This document shows positions 37,601 to 50,872 of a stretch of 64,000 nucleotides of DNA, one piece after another. Each line of letters begins with the position of its first letter. Position 1 is the stretch's first letter. The stretch is from Pseudoscleropodium purum (Eukaryota; Streptophyta; Bryopsida; Hypnales; Brachytheciaceae): the NCBI GenBank assembly GCA_963969395.1, contig OZ017798.1:8114173-8178172 (forward strand), written 5' to 3'. The translations under genes and the position numbers were made by a program. The notes beneath the pieces are model-generated. The model was not told where the DNA came from. It saw nothing but the letters and a program-made list of their open reading frames with translations, and did no database searches.

Positions 37601-39130
37601 CTATCTTTTGTTACCTTGATGTCGATTGGCAATAACTTGCACGGCAGTGTTGTTCATAGTTCTGTATATCTGAATGGGTCGACCTGAATTTTGTCCAGGA
37701 TGTGAGTGATGAAGGTAATGACGATGAAAATGTTGGCGAAGACGTGGTCGAACCTATGATTACTGGAGATGACATAGCGGAGACAGCGAATGGCCCTGTG
37801 GAAAAGAAGAACAAGAAGAGCAAGTTGGATCGTCTGTTCGCTCGGAAAAATAATGATGTTTTCTCATCTGCATTTGATAAGGTTAGAGCACATGAGGAGG
37901 AGGACGGTGGTGGCGGTGAGGATGATAGTGACGCCTATGAATTTTTGACAAAGAAAAGACCTAGAGAACAGGTAACTGCCGATGAGTTCCTGACGAAGAA
38001 GAAAACAAGGCCCGATGAGGAAGATGTTGAGGGCAAACAAATGAAGGCGAAGAGGTGAGACTTTAATCAACAGACACTCTTTGAATACGTGATTCGTTTG
38101 TTGGGCTAATATCTTGCGAAGTTCATGTTAGAAGGGTTAGGTCTTAAGTCCAAGCGCCTCTTTTATTTCCGCTAATCGATTGTAATTTCTTGCCGTCCTT
38201 GCAGCGCGGGTGTCAAAATTTTGAAAAAGAACAAGTTAAAGATAGATCCGGCCAGGGCTGGAGCGCATCGTATGGTGTTTGATGACGAGGGTGTTGCTAT
38301 GCCTCCTCTTGCTGCTCTTGCTCAACAGAGCAAAGAAGTACTCGATGCGCCACCTGGTACTACTCCCCCCGTTATCAGTTTGTTTGATTCTTTTACCACG
38401 GGGCACTAGTAATCATGTGCTTTTCTGTTTTAGTATTTCCATTCCGTAGTTCATATTTTGTTTCTTTAGTGCATTGTTTCCATTGACCAGAGCGGCCACT
38501 TTGGGCCATTTGACACCAAGGGGTTAACTCTCAAATGCACCTGTCGGTGAATCCTTCCTCCGTAGAGTTTGTAATCTTTTGCATTTAGCAGTGGTATGTA
38601 CATATAACTGTTCTTAATTTGTGTAAACGGGTTATCCCTGGTGTACAGGTGTGAGCAACGAAATTGCACAAGCAGCCAATGAACGGTTCAAACTGTTGAA
38701 GATGGAAATGAAGCAGAGAGACAAGGAGGATCGCCTTCAAGAGAAACAAAGGCTCAGGGAGAAAAGAACGAAGCTGAAGCAGAAGCTCCTGGCAGAATCA
38801 GATGATCATGAAGATGATGAAGTTGCTGACAGTGGTGGAGACTCCGGTGATTCTGATGGTAGTGAGAGTGATGGTGAGAATATCAAAGAAAGACAGCGAA
38901 GAAAATTTAAGCGAATAGCTCAAGATGATAATAATGATGAAAGTAGCCATGATGATGCAGAAGACTCTGACTCAGACGCTCAGCCAGAGAGACGTCAAGT
39001 GGGGAAGAAAGGAGGGCTTGGAGGTCGGAAAGAGGATACCATGGAAGATTATCCTTCAGACCTTGAGGAGTTATCATTAGCTGAAAAGGAAGCTCTTGCT
39101 TTGAAGCTCTTGAAAATGAGAAGAAAATGA
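34678..39130 (+). CDS. RH32-like: DEAD-box ATP-dependent RNA helicase, Dbp4/DDX10/RH32 group (9 exons)
   Basis: Exons 34678-35079, 35546-35821, 36110-36433, 36552-36743, 36834-36989, 37165-37425, 37699-38054, 38205-38356 and 38649-39130 join in frame to 866 aa (human DDX10 is 875). Motifs in order: Q-motif (TAIQRASIP), I AKTGSGKT (~121-128), Ia PTRELA (157-162), Ib TPGR, II DEAD (231-234), [27 protein letters not shown] (410-417). Then comes the DUF4217 tail ([30 protein letters not shown]), which marks this group. The last 300 residues are highly charged, with Asp/Glu and Lys runs, a coiled-coil-like [19 protein letters not shown] segment, and the motif [12 protein letters not shown]. Known role: unwinds snoRNA-pre-rRNA pairing (U14 in yeast) in 18S rRNA maturation, in the nucleolus. 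The telo-box upstream fits that regulation. Confidence 0.94.
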
Positions 39131-42100
39131 GACGACTGATGGTACGACTGACTGTCATATTTTTGTAGTTAGGGCTATTACTTCCAGTTTTAGACGTTTC
39201 TCTCTAGGAAAACCTGGTGGAAACAGATGTGACGGACTGAGTTAGCAGAACGTCGAGCAGAGCTCAGCAATTTTTAGCAACGAATTAGACTTAGGGATGG
39301 GCCAGAGTGTCTTGCGGTACATTAGTGGGAGTTGAAAGGTGTGATGAGAGCTTCGTAATGAGTTTGAACTTCATTATTCTGAGAAAAAATTCTTAAAGTA
39401 TTCTGTTTTACTACTTTGTCTTCATCACTCAATATGCTTCACTCTCGAGTCTCGATTCCTGTAACTCCGGAGAATTCGCTTAAGTCAGTACTCAGTACTT
39501 CAGAAGCTAGAAACATACAGGCCTCTCCTTGATGAAAGGAAGCACAGTTTTTTGGTCCCAAGTTCCTTATTTGTGCAGCATATGTAACCTGGAAGATTCT
39601 AGGATTATAACTTCATTCTTAATTGCATGACTTGTGAGTTATGTATTCATGTAGTAAGGTATGGTGGGCACCTGCAAGTCGGCCACTTTTTGCTACTGTG
39701 CTTAGGTTCTATTATTAGATTGGTATTTCATATTTTCTCGTTGACAAGGGAAAAGAGGTGCCTATGCACCAAAGAACGTGACATTTGGATATTGTATGCA
39801 AAAGTTATGAAGGATCAAAGTTGTTTTTCATAGATGTTCCAAAACTATTTCTTTGACTTATGTACATACTGATTTTGGAGATTTACACAAAGTGATGATG
39901 ATAGTTTTAGGCAAGGTGTGATTTGGGATATGATTTTGGATGTACCTACCCGGCTTATATGCACCTGTATCATACCTGTCCAAATTCACATCCACATTTG
40001 GATCAAAACACTATACTATAAATTAGATTTCAATGACACAAGATGTACACAATTAGAACATGAGAGCCTAGGAGAGTCTAGTGTCAATTTTTGTTATACT
40101 TATAAAACAATTCCTTTGAAATTCCCTAATTTATTGATTTCATATAGTGTTCAAATAATGCATGCTAAAATCCCTTAGAATCCTCTTTCACTTTCCTATA
40201 AGATCCAATACAAATAACTTTATCACTAGTTAGTTAAGACTTTATTTGAGGCACTATTTGTGTCACAAAAGCAAGGTTACAATGCCTTTTTTAAGATGTA
40301 ATATCCAAAGGTAATTGTATAAGTGAATTAGTATGTAGATGTATCTACACATGGTTGTTGGTATTTCATAATGCTTTTGGCGACTCCTTGTAAAGGTCTT
40401 CGTCTATCAATTGTATTTTTGACATTGCTAAAACAATGTTTGAAAGACACTTGTCATTCATTGCCTTAGCATCCTATGGGTTACTTCTTATAGCTCTTCC
40501 TTTGCTAAGTTGATGTTAAGTCCAAAGTCCAAGTCCAAATTACACCATGCAAACTATGTGATTTTGTCGGGACTCTAAAGATAATCTAAATAAAAAAATA
40601 TTTAATCTACAAAGTTCTAATCTTGATTTGAGGGGTATATTTTTAGGGGGATCATTATATGTTATATTTTCCATATCATGCTTTCAAAGGGGATTTACTA
40701 AGGGATTATTACATCTTTTTCCCCAAATTCATGGTACCTTATTATTGCCAAAAAAATTCATAGATTGGATATTTTAAACAAGGGTAATTTTTGCTTAAAT
40801 TTTTAAAAAAAAATTTTGCCATAGGATTTAATTTTTTGCTTCACACCTACCAAATTTAGGAATTTAACCACAAAATATGGAAAAAATACATAAGTAACAA
40901 CAATCAAAACTCTTGCTAGTACTAATAGTACATCCATAGAGAACTAAAATCAAAATTTTCTACTATAATAACATTTTAGATGTGAGCAACGTATTAAGTA
41001 AGATAATAACATTGACCTTTTACAATAGCAGTAACAACAAAAAATGCAACATACCATTGAGTGATTGCAAGAAAGACCTATTAATTTGGAGCATTTTTAC
41101 ACTACTCATGATTTTTTTAGTAAGATTTTAAAATTAGAAAAAAAATTAATTTATAAAAAATATGGCCAAAGTATAAAGCATGGAATAGTTTTTAAATAGG
41201 AGAATTGAATAAAGTGCAAAATCTCAAGAGATAGGTACTTTGACATTTTCATTTGTAAAATATAGGAGATATACCTTTTAAAACAAAAGAAAAATTGGTC
41301 TTTAGTATCAACTCTATGGGATGTTCATTTACCAAAAGAACCATCTAAATAATTTGTTGCACATTTAAAAATGCAAGAAAAAAAAATCACTTTGTGAACT
41401 TCCATACAATATAGAATTATCTATTTTAAAAAATCCTTCAAAAAAATAGTTGATGGTCTATTAGAAGACTTTTCCAAAATTTCAATTGCAAATCCATTTT
41501 TAGAGGCTAGAATTGGTACTACCCCCGACCTCCACCCCCACCCCCCATTTGGCAAGTGTGACATAAAATTGGGGCTATTTTTAGATAGTTGAAAACATTT
41601 TTGAAAAATAGAAGATGAAAAAAAAAAATTATCCAAGGTATAATGATGATGAGTACCTTACCTATAAATCTTGAGTCTTTTGAAGTCATAAACACAAAAT
41701 TTATGGCCAAAAAACAAATCAATATGCAAAGTGTGGTGTAAATAATTCTATCTTCATACAAGTGTTTCTCATAATTGCCTCATTGCAAATACAAAAATGA
41801 CAAATTAGGGTTTAGTGAGACCATTGTGTACTATTGAGCATGGAATCCTAATCATGAAAATGACTTCATTACTTTACAATGCAACAATAACATGGTGGAA
41901 AAAAAAGTACAAAATACATTTGCTATCTAGGACAAAATGTAAATTTCTTCTTAATTAAGTCACAAACATAATTGTAATCCTACAAAAACAATGTAGTAGT
42001 ATGCTTGGAGAGTACATTATAATTCCGTGACCTAGCATGTTACCTTATACAAAAAAGAAGAAGAGCCACCTTCAATATCTATATATGGCTCACTCATATG

Positions 42101-43093
42101 GAAACATGACCTCCTTCACTACATATAATCAAACCTTGTGTTGCACCATAGATGCACTAAACTGCTCAAGTGTAAGCAAAGAAAACAAATATAATTTAGC
42201 TACTTTAGAGTCTAAAATTTGGTAGTAAGCTAGATTTGCAAGCAAGAAATTATATATTATAATAGTAGTAATTCATTGAATTTATAGCTTGTAGTAATAG
42301 CACTTTGTTGAATTTTTGGAACTTTTTGTATCTAAAAATGGATTAGAAACTACACATGCTAAGCTTGATTTTCTTATTTCAAAATTTTGGATCATTAACA
42401 AAAAAAAGGATATTTTGAAAGCTAAAATTGAACTTGACTAAAGCAAATTCAATTTCAGTCAAAATTAAAATCATAGTTTTTCACTTGCAAACAAATAGAA
42501 ATAATAATTTTCAAAATACACCATATTTTTTAGAGAAGCTTAGTAACTTCTATAGATTTTCAAAATCAAGAATTTTGAAAGTGTCACATTTTATGTCACA
42601 CATATGTTCTTTGAATAGTCTTGCAAAACATTCAAAACCATTCATTAAAGGCTAACTTTACTATACAACCATGTTATGCCATGTCTAAATTAAAGGCTTG
42701 GATAGATAGATAAAAACTCTAGTCTTTAGAGAAGGTTGGCATGAATAAAGTGTTTGTTCGTAATGACAATGAACTTATGTCCAATAGATAAAAAGCTATT
42801 GATGCAAAACTACTCTTCCCTTTCAAGAATAGACAAGCTTGGATACTCTACAACCATGTTGTGCAATGTGAAAAGTTTAATGTAAAGTTCAAGACATTCC
42901 ATAGGGATGGTTGAAGGTAATATACAAAAGAAATGAATCACTACAAAAAGATCTTTTGTATATCACTAAAATTGTATAAAAGAGATGGGTCACTACTAAA
43001 TAAGTCTAAGTACAAAAGAGACGGGTCACTACAAAAGATCTTAGTGGGTAAACAATTTTAGTCTGACAATTTCACGTTATAACAAACTCAACC
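39131..43093. other. Intergenic region between convergent genes
   Basis: Begins with the helicase 3' UTR (to ~39600). The rest is AT-rich, with no protein recognised on either strand. 42925-43032 has three short CACTAC-containing repeats. The DEAD-box gene and the aldolase gene point toward each other across this gap. Confidence 0.4.
42925..43032. repeat. Three short repeats around 'GAxxxGTCACTAC'
   Basis: CAAAAGAAATGAATCACTAC (42925), TAAAAGAGATGGGTCACTAC (42977), CAAAAGAGACGGGTCACTAC (43013). May be the end of a CACTA-like element, but no partner end was found. Confidence 0.55.
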
Positions 43094-46000
43094 TCAGTTG
43101 AGACGGTCGTTGTAGCTCAAGCTCAAAATATTATCTTCGTTGAAAGTTGTAGGGTTGATATTTCCACTAGTATGCTTCAAAGCACCAGTGCAGACTATGT
43201 CTGAAGTAATGGAGACAGCTACCAGCTTTGACAAATGAAAAATCTGAGCATAGTCATGCTGGGAGAGGGCGATCTTATTAAAAACAGCATCAGACAATAT
43301 CACTGCGGTCGAACCCACTTGCAAATAACTCTTCACCGAATCTGGAGACAAGAAGCAATCGCAAGGAGCTTCAATGAACTGAACCCTAAACCCTAAAAAA
43401 ATCCCATCTTTACAAACTTCCCCAGCAACCATCCGAACTATGTTAGTGGAATGCAATTTCTACAACCTGCAAGGGCGTGAAGACCATTCCATTCAAAGTG
43501 AAGTACATACTAGAAATTGGAAGTCTGACCAAAAAAATCGAAATTTGCAACGTGGAACTGCTACTGAAGGGGACAAGGAACGCTCACCCAAACAAACACC
43601 GTTGGAAGCAATGATTGGGATGTTTGGGAACAATTTCTTCAGCATTTCGACGTATTGAACACCTCCCATCATAGATGCTGGATATAACTGCAAAGAGTGA
43701 TAGACTTGAGAATGGGATACCTTCCAAAAGTTCAACGTAGGTAGCTGAATTATAACAGCAGCTCTCAAAGTCCGAGGAGGCGGGTAAGTTGATAAGATGA
43801 GAATCAGCATGCAATTCCTGAGGTTCTTGAAATTATGGAAACCACAAAATGGCCAAACTTAACCAACTAGTTCATGATCTTCACCTTCACGCACGAGGCT
43901 CCCCATCTACGAGCTTGAAGAATCTGCACGAGTAAACACATCTATCAGGTATCCACAGTCAAGACCAGCCAAATGTTTTGAGAGCAGTGTATATTGGTGC
44001 CATTGCAAGAGGACTGAGCCCTACATGTTTGCTGTGCATTCAATCGCGTGGAAGTGAGCAAACTTTCCAGAACTCCACAATCACATCAGAAAAGAAACCT
44101 GTTATGGCAAGTCCCATTATCGGTTAGTGAAAGCGAAAAAACCGTAGGAAAGAATGGGATGGATCCATCAAACCTCAGATGGGATCATTGCGCCTGGAAT
44201 AAAGAGAACATTACTCCGACTGTGAGCTTGAACAAGTTCCTGCACCGCCAACATCAGTCAGATCATGTAGTAAATATGCACATAACCCCAATGCTGCGAA
44301 GCAACAAAGACCTACAGGTACAAGAACCTAATATTGCATTCTGTAGGTCTGTTCATAAAATTGATTGTACCACAACTCTGTCGCAGGATAAGAAAAAACC
44401 TTATCAGTAACAGGACTCGTCAGAAACGTTGCCCCAGCTTCTTTGGCTCGTTCTGCATCCTGCCATGTCAAGACTGTTCCAGCCTGCAAGGAGGAAACCC
44501 GTTCAATAAACGTAGCCAGAAAATTAAGTCTGCATTGTGCAAGGGCTTGAAGGTGCTGTCGTAAAATGACGCACTTGAAAACAAATTGCCATTCCTATAG
44601 TTGATATGTCCATCAACTGTCACAATGGATGTCCCCCCGAAAACGTAATAAGAATGCGAACTTCATTTTTTATAATCTCTCTCATAGTTAAAATACACGC
44701 CAAAGTCTCCTCTTTGTAACGATTGATGCAATTTGAAGGCAAGTGAGCTGGGAATTATACACACCCCAATGGTTGCTGATGGATACTCACATACAAGTTT
44801 CTTGATGACCTGCAAACAAGCGTAATCCTTAAATGATATACTACAGGTTGTTAGCCAAGAACCCATTTTCTGATGCACAGTGCTTGAAAGGAACTTCTGA
44901 TTAAGCACGAAAATTTACCATAATTTAGAAGACGTAAACGATGAATAAATGGAAATTGGAATATGCGCCCAGCTAGGCTCAGAAATGAATTGGGTTCTGA
45001 ACCGTTGACGGTCGCATCAGCTTAAAAGCGTCAGGCCAATTACAAACAAACAAACTAGACGATTGCACATGAATAAATATGAAACATTAACAATTAAATA
45101 CAAAAACTAGTGGATATCATAAACGCTTATAGACTAACGCAAGAGTGCCAGAGGATCTCAAGGCTCCTACGTAGGGTGAAGTGGGGATCAATCTCAGAAA
45201 TTAGAGCTTTTGTGAGAGACATGGCATAAAACGAAAGAGCAACGTGTAAAGGACAAGGGCGAACCTGGACAGCTCCGAATGTGGTCATGGTCACCTCCAA
45301 CTGTAAACCGGGGGAGTATCACGAGGCAGTCCAAATGTCAGACAGAGAGGAAAAAAGAAAATAGCCAACTGAAGCTGGAATCCACGTGGGTACCATGCGA
45401 GTGATGAGACACAATAGAAGCCTTAGTGCCACAATGCCAAGAAGCTTCTAAGGTGGGAGGGTGTTGGCTCCGTCGGCACTGGAACCAATTTAGAACAAAC
45501 AGAGTGCACGCAAATTCACAACAGAATCTCACTGAGGCTCTAACACTGCAAAAATCTTGACTAGTGACATGTAGCCACTCTAACCCTCACCCCTCAACCC
45601 GAAATGCTAAAACCCTTGCAAGCAATCGACACGAAGAAGCAGGAGCAAGAAACAACCAAGCTCTCTGTAACAGGAAGAAACGAAGGAAGGGCAAGGGAGA
45701 GAACCGCCATACCACCGAAACCCCACCATCAAGGGCAGCACGGCCAGCATGAAGAGCAACTCCTTCACTGCACCACCTCAGTCCACCATCATCATCCATG
45801 CCACATGATATCCACAAGAAAGTCTTACAGCACAGACCGATTGCATTACATCGACAAGGAACGGCAGCAGCCCCACATGATCAATTTCCTTACTCTCGAC
45901 TGCATCGACACACGATGGATAGTATTCAGGAATTTTTGGATTTACCGAGCATTCTTCTTCTCTACTGCTGGTGGCAGAATTCAATTATCAAATGCAGGAA

Positions 46001-46638
46001 GCCAACAAATAAACCTTGAGTAACTAGACTGTAGAAGCTGGCAATCTTCATCGAGTGGCACAGAGGGAGAGCAAGCTCATGAGAAGCTAGACCAGACAAT
46101 AACTGTACTGCACAAGAAAGAAACGCGCGAGGAGTTGGGTGCACAATGGGCTGAACGAGGACACGGAAGCGCTGGAATACAAAGATATGGAATAATGCAG
46201 TGAGGGGTTGATGACAAGAGAGAAGAAGAGCGATGAAAGCTGCAATGAAGGAGAGTCAGAGCACCCATGGCCATAGGTGAGGAACTGCAAATGCAGTAGG
46301 AAAGAAAGAAGGAAAAGTCTAGGACGAAGAGGAGCCCTGTCTTACTTGGCAGAGCGTAGGCATGCAATGACACCGGAACTTTGGATGCGTCCGAACGTGG
46401 ATTGCCTAACCAAAGAAGCATCCCGGGCATCATCATCATCTTCATGAGCAGAAGGGGCGCGGGACGAGGAGTCGGTGATACAAAGAGGCTGGGAAGGGCG
46501 GTAGAGCTGGCGTTGGGCAGAGAGTGGCAGCAGGCGGTGAAGAACAACAGCAGCAGCAGGGGCATGAAGACGGTGAGGGAAGGCAGACGCTGAGGCATGG
46601 AAGCTCAAGTCGGCGACAGCGGCACCAGCCACAGCCAT
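43094..46638 (-). CDS. KDPG/KHG aldolase-like enzyme with plastid leader (9 exons)
   Basis: Exons in coding order: 46346-46638, 45713-45767, 45265-45300, 44765-44809, 44400-44483, 44174-44239, 43885-43923, 43588-43687, 43094-43341; frame is kept throughout, 321 aa. The first ~80 residues are Ala/Ser/Arg-rich and plastid-leader-like. The core TIM barrel follows: IQSSGVIACLRSA, EGVALHAGRAALDGGVSV, LEVTMTT (Glu118 is the likely catalytic acid), AGTVLTWQDAERAKEAGA (Thr146), LFIPGAMIPSE, and GASCVKLYPAS with Lys206 as the Schiff-base lysine. IPIIASNGVC and GSTAVILSDAVF close it. Known role: splits 2-keto-3-deoxy-6-phosphogluconate into pyruvate and glyceraldehyde-3-phosphate (Entner-Doudoroff pathway). 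The arginine after the LEVT motif in E. coli (Arg49) is Thr here. Several exons are only 36-66 nt. An extra ~37-residue tail follows the barrel. Confidence 0.88.
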
Positions 46639-48875
46639 GGTAGCAATTTAACTGAGTAGCGTAGGCATCTGGACCAGCAGACAGAGAGGATGGAGCCTGA
46701 TCAACAAGTCCCCAGGGAGGGACAGCACAAGTACAATTTCTTGGTTAACCCTGAAACGCTGGCGAGACCGGAAGTTGACCTTTGGATGCTTTTATGTACC
46801 TCAGGACGACTGAAATTTCCATTTTTTCACCCGATGCTTGTTACGGAATGACCTGAGGGGAGCACGGCATTCGAGGTCTACGGAACCTTCCAATTCAGTG
46901 GGATCGATGCTAGCTGCTCCACATATTTTTGTTTCAGAATAGTTCCAATATGTGCTCCTCGACCCCTCTGGCATTCTCCTCCACGGCAGCCTGTAAGGAT
47001 GGTCAGGATCGAAATTGCTTTGTCACTCTGGTTATTGAGACTGAGATATAAGGTGAGCACGTACACATGATCATGGCGAAGATCAAAAGAAAACCTTACG
47101 GATCATGAAGACGATTCTTTTTTTGTAATGCTGTCTAAACGTACCTGAAGCAGTCTAATTTAGTGGAAACTAAATTTTCCGCAAAGATGTCTGATCGAGT
47201 GACAAGAAAACTAAACTAAACGTCAACCTTGATGCATGGAAATTAGAAATGTGAATCGAAAGAGTTTTCACCTTCTTCATCACACACTGGTTGTACTTGA
47301 AGCCCGGGAACCGTGCACTCAGTCGTCCTATCTGCAAGGCGCAATGACTTTACACCGAGTTGCTAGTGCTGATTGCTTCAGCTGCATTTTCCTTGAATAC
47401 ACAGAAATTCAATGCAATTCATACAAGTGAACCAAAATAAACTTAAACCTAAACTCAATGTCCCCAATTTAAATCATCAGCCCAACATTCTCAAACGTCC
47501 ATAAAAGCCCGCTCTAAATTGAACCATCTTCAAGCGATTGGTGCCGCAATCGTCAATTTCAATTCTCTGCTCATTGCGAGAGATGAGCTCCGCATTCTAA
47601 AATTCTTTGATACGAGACCGGTGTTAGGACTCCCTAAATAAGTTGCCAATTACCATAGGTCTGATCGGCTCAGCAAAACAAGACCACTTTCTCTTCCGAA
47701 AAGCAAAGAACTTGGAGAACGACTTCAATTCAACAGATGCTTAAAATTCGCCATTGGTAATTTCACTTTACATATGCCATGATGCTCCCGAGGCAAAGTT
47801 CTTTACATTACCTCCCACAAAATCGGCGAGGACTCCGCGATTTTTGACGACAAGGACTCTACAAAAGAAATCAGCCACGACAATGAAACAAATTCCGAGC
47901 TACAAATCACAGAATAGAAAATGATCTTGCCTTGAATGCGCTTAGAATTTTTTATCATCCGATCGCCCCGAGTGAAGATTGTTCAATCGCTTCAACGCAA
48001 ATCTTGGGCGGATTCATCGCAAGCACCCCTTGAGAAAAAAAAGTGACTCAAAATGCATTGCAGAGATTTGACCTGGGAGCGTCATTATCCGATAAACGTT
48101 CCCCGACAAACGTCCCCAACAAACGTCCCCGATAATCCAGGCAGCTGGGTTCCTTTTAGTCTGGAAGCAGACGGACAGGCCTTGCCAGTGAAGGGTATGC
48201 TTGCCAGGTTTGTGTTCCAGTGCACGCGAAGCCAGCCATTCTTCCTATTTTCTTCTCGTTGGGGCGGATCCAAAAATTTGATTGACGCAGACAATTCTGC
48301 TGACATTTTGCTTAATATTCGTTGTAATTTGGTAGCAAGAGTAATAGTAACATTTAACAATTTTTTTACAAATTTGCTCTGAAGTCTGGATAAATAGTTG
48401 CATTTCCTTCCTTACGAGTCCTGAAGGCTTGTGACTTGACCAGGATATTTGATAAATCTGGGGAATTCGGTCCAAAAAAGAAAGCCTGCGTGAAGGGCTA
48501 TGCAGTGCGACACTACTTCTCATATCGGAGGTCGCCTATGGCTGGGCTGGGCCGTGCATCTGTTGAAGTGCAGTAATGCGGTCGATTTGGTTACTCCGTT
48601 CAAGCTATAGGGACCAGGGTTGGAGCTTCCTGTAAATGCAAGAACTCAGAATATTGGGTCATATCTCCACTATAAGGGATATTCACAAATTTATTTCCCA
48701 AATTACCGTCAGCGAGTGCAGATGAATTGGTACAGATATGACCCTCATCACTCGAAATCCACAGCTACTATCTCTTTCCTGGCCTCCACTAATCCACTTC
48801 CTATCGGTGTCCTACCTCCAAAAAGCATGATATACATGATCCTCATGTGCATTCGCACCTAGTTTTTCTACTCCT
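46639..48875. other. Intergenic region upstream of the aldolase
   Basis: Aldolase promoter at the left, ZNF830-like 3' UTR at the right. 48085-48130 has three near-copies of AAACGTCCCC with ~13-bp spacing. The short frames here have no recognisable similarity. Confidence 0.4.
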
Positions 48876-50858
48876 TCATATTTCCTTCGCTCTCCAGTCA
48901 ATGGCAGTGTCGTCATCGTCGTCCTCTTCAGAATCATCATCATCGTCAACACCCATGGCAGCCGGGAAAGCCACTACGCTCTCTGCTTTCACCTTTGCCA
49001 CCCTCTCTTCTTTTGCCTTTCGTAGAATCTCAACTCTCTCCATGAGTGACCTAAAACAAAAGAACAAATGAACTATCAGTAACAAGCTTGCATCTAAAAC
49101 AAGAAAAGTATTCTTGAATGAGGAAGAAACTTTTGAATGAGATGAGATATTACTACCAAAACAGGCCATGACAATTGAAAACCATAATGCTACGTTCTAT
49201 ATACATTAATGCCACTTACATGACTTAAGCTACAATTGCTTGCTTACAAATCTTGAGCTGTTTAGTAAATACGCAAGGGTCTTGTAGTTAGGGAATAAGT
49301 GATACCTTTGCTCGATCCCTTCAAGTTCTTCTCTAATATCTGCTGCTTCTTCCTGACAGAACATTTGAGCTTTGAGTCAGAGAAAACTTGCGAAAGAAGT
49401 GTTAAAGCAAAACTCCGGCATGAAGGTAAATTACAGTGGAAGAAAAACGAATAAGAATTGAGTCCTTAGAGCAACAAACCTCATCTTCTTCTTGCTGAAC
49501 GTCAGCTGCCACCAAGTCCACCTTGATGCTCTTTTGAAATTCTTTATATTCCTCCCTAAAACATATATATATATATATATTCAATGAGCAATTGGCAAAC
49601 AAATTTTGACTTGGTCTTCAATTCTCAAGGCAACAATAGATACAGATAGCAGCAATAAAATGCACATGCAAGACATTCAAAACTCCACTCATAGCCAATC
49701 TACTCGAACAATTGATTTGGGAAGAAGATTCTCACTTGATGTCAACTTTGGGAGGTTCTAAGCCTCGTGCCCGGTGATCCGCGTCAACATTGTCAAAGAA
49801 ACCTTCAGGAACTTTCCCAGATGCAATCTCAGAAGGTGTTGAAGATTTTGCAGGCTGCACAACTCCATTTTGTGCATTTCTGACTACAGGTTCCTGAATA
49901 GCTGGAGCACTAGTGGGTGTCTGCTGCTTGCCTGCTTCTGCAAAACACGCAGTGTAAATAGATATAATCAAGTTAAATTCCACTCTCGATCTCCCTCTCC
50001 CTTGCATCGCAGTGACTAACGAAATGTGTATGCAGCGTCATATAGATAATCCAAACGAGATATTAAGATTCATCACGAGCGTTTACAAAATATTCTCTCA
50101 AAATCAATCAATAGTGATCAGAAATAGTTTTATTCAAGTTAAGGGACACCTACCATCCACGCGCATTCGTTTAGCACTTGGAGCAGCAGAAGTGTCGAAA
50201 AAATCAGCGGGTAGTTTAGAGGCCGGCGCACTTGGTGTGTCAAAGAAGTCTGCTGGTAGTGCGGTGGAACTGGAAACGGGAGCAGCTGGTGGACTGGCTT
50301 TGGGAGCAGCTGGCGGTCCGGTTGAATTTATTTTGGGAACTGGTGGAGGTTTTCTAGCATTCACCTGAAATGCACTTCAAAGAATTAGCAAACAAAGAGT
50401 TTCAGATTTCAAAAATTGACTTCAGCAGAATAAAACCAAGTGGCTCTTCACCAAAAAAATTCGAGAGCAGAAGCTCTTTGCGGGTACTTTCAATAGTCAT
50501 AAGAGGCGAGTAAAATTGCTACAACAGCATCACATACGTCCGCAAGGAACAAACTTCACCACACAAGAATAGGAACGTGACAAAAAACATCCCAACACAC
50601 AGATTGTCTACTATGCCCCCTTAAAGTGGTTACAAAAGCCCCAGAAGGTAAATCCGAATCAGCTAGCACCATCCTGAGCTCTTCCAAATAAAATTACAAA
50701 CTATGAAAGACATGAAAAAACTCAAACCTCAATGTTTAACTGAACACCCTAAACTGCCAATAAAGAAATCGAGAACTTACAATGCTTGCACGGGTTACAG
50801 CTGGGGCGGGCTTGGCAGACTTTGGAAATCGTCTCTTCACAGGTGGCGGTCCCGTCAT
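48876..50858 (-). CDS. ZNF830/ARS1-like nuclear protein, zinc finger not found (6 exons)
   Basis: Exons in coding order: 50781-50858, 50154-50364, 49736-49937, 49480-49555, 49306-49352, 48876-49050; in frame, 262 aa. Two LPADFFD motifs, then KVPEGFFDN, RARGLEPPKVDIK, EEYKEFQKSI, a Glu-rich helix (QQEEDEEEAADIREELEGIE), RSLMERVEILRKAKEERV and an Asp/Glu-rich end match the C-terminal two thirds of ZNF830 (Arabidopsis ARS1). Known members are nuclear, tied to pre-mRNA splicing and genome stability, and start with a C2H2 finger of the VCRVC...H...H type. Here the first exon reads MTGPPPVKRRFPKSAKPAP and has no Cys pair. I found no finger exon in the kilobase upstream. Either the finger was lost, or it lies in a distant exon I missed. 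Three telomere repeats sit just before the start codon. Confidence 0.82.
49562..49580. repeat. (TA)n run beside a splice acceptor of the ZNF830-like gene
   Basis: A TA-dinucleotide run lies only about 7 nt from the acceptor of exon 4 (49555), in place of the normal polypyrimidine tract. Confidence 0.85.
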
Positions 50859-50872
50859 TGCTTCTTGAATCC

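Noticed and set aside
46087..46598. 173-aa minus-strand frame overlapping aldolase exon 1
   Set aside because: Out of frame with the exon that carries the conserved IQSSGVIACLRSA and joins exon 2.
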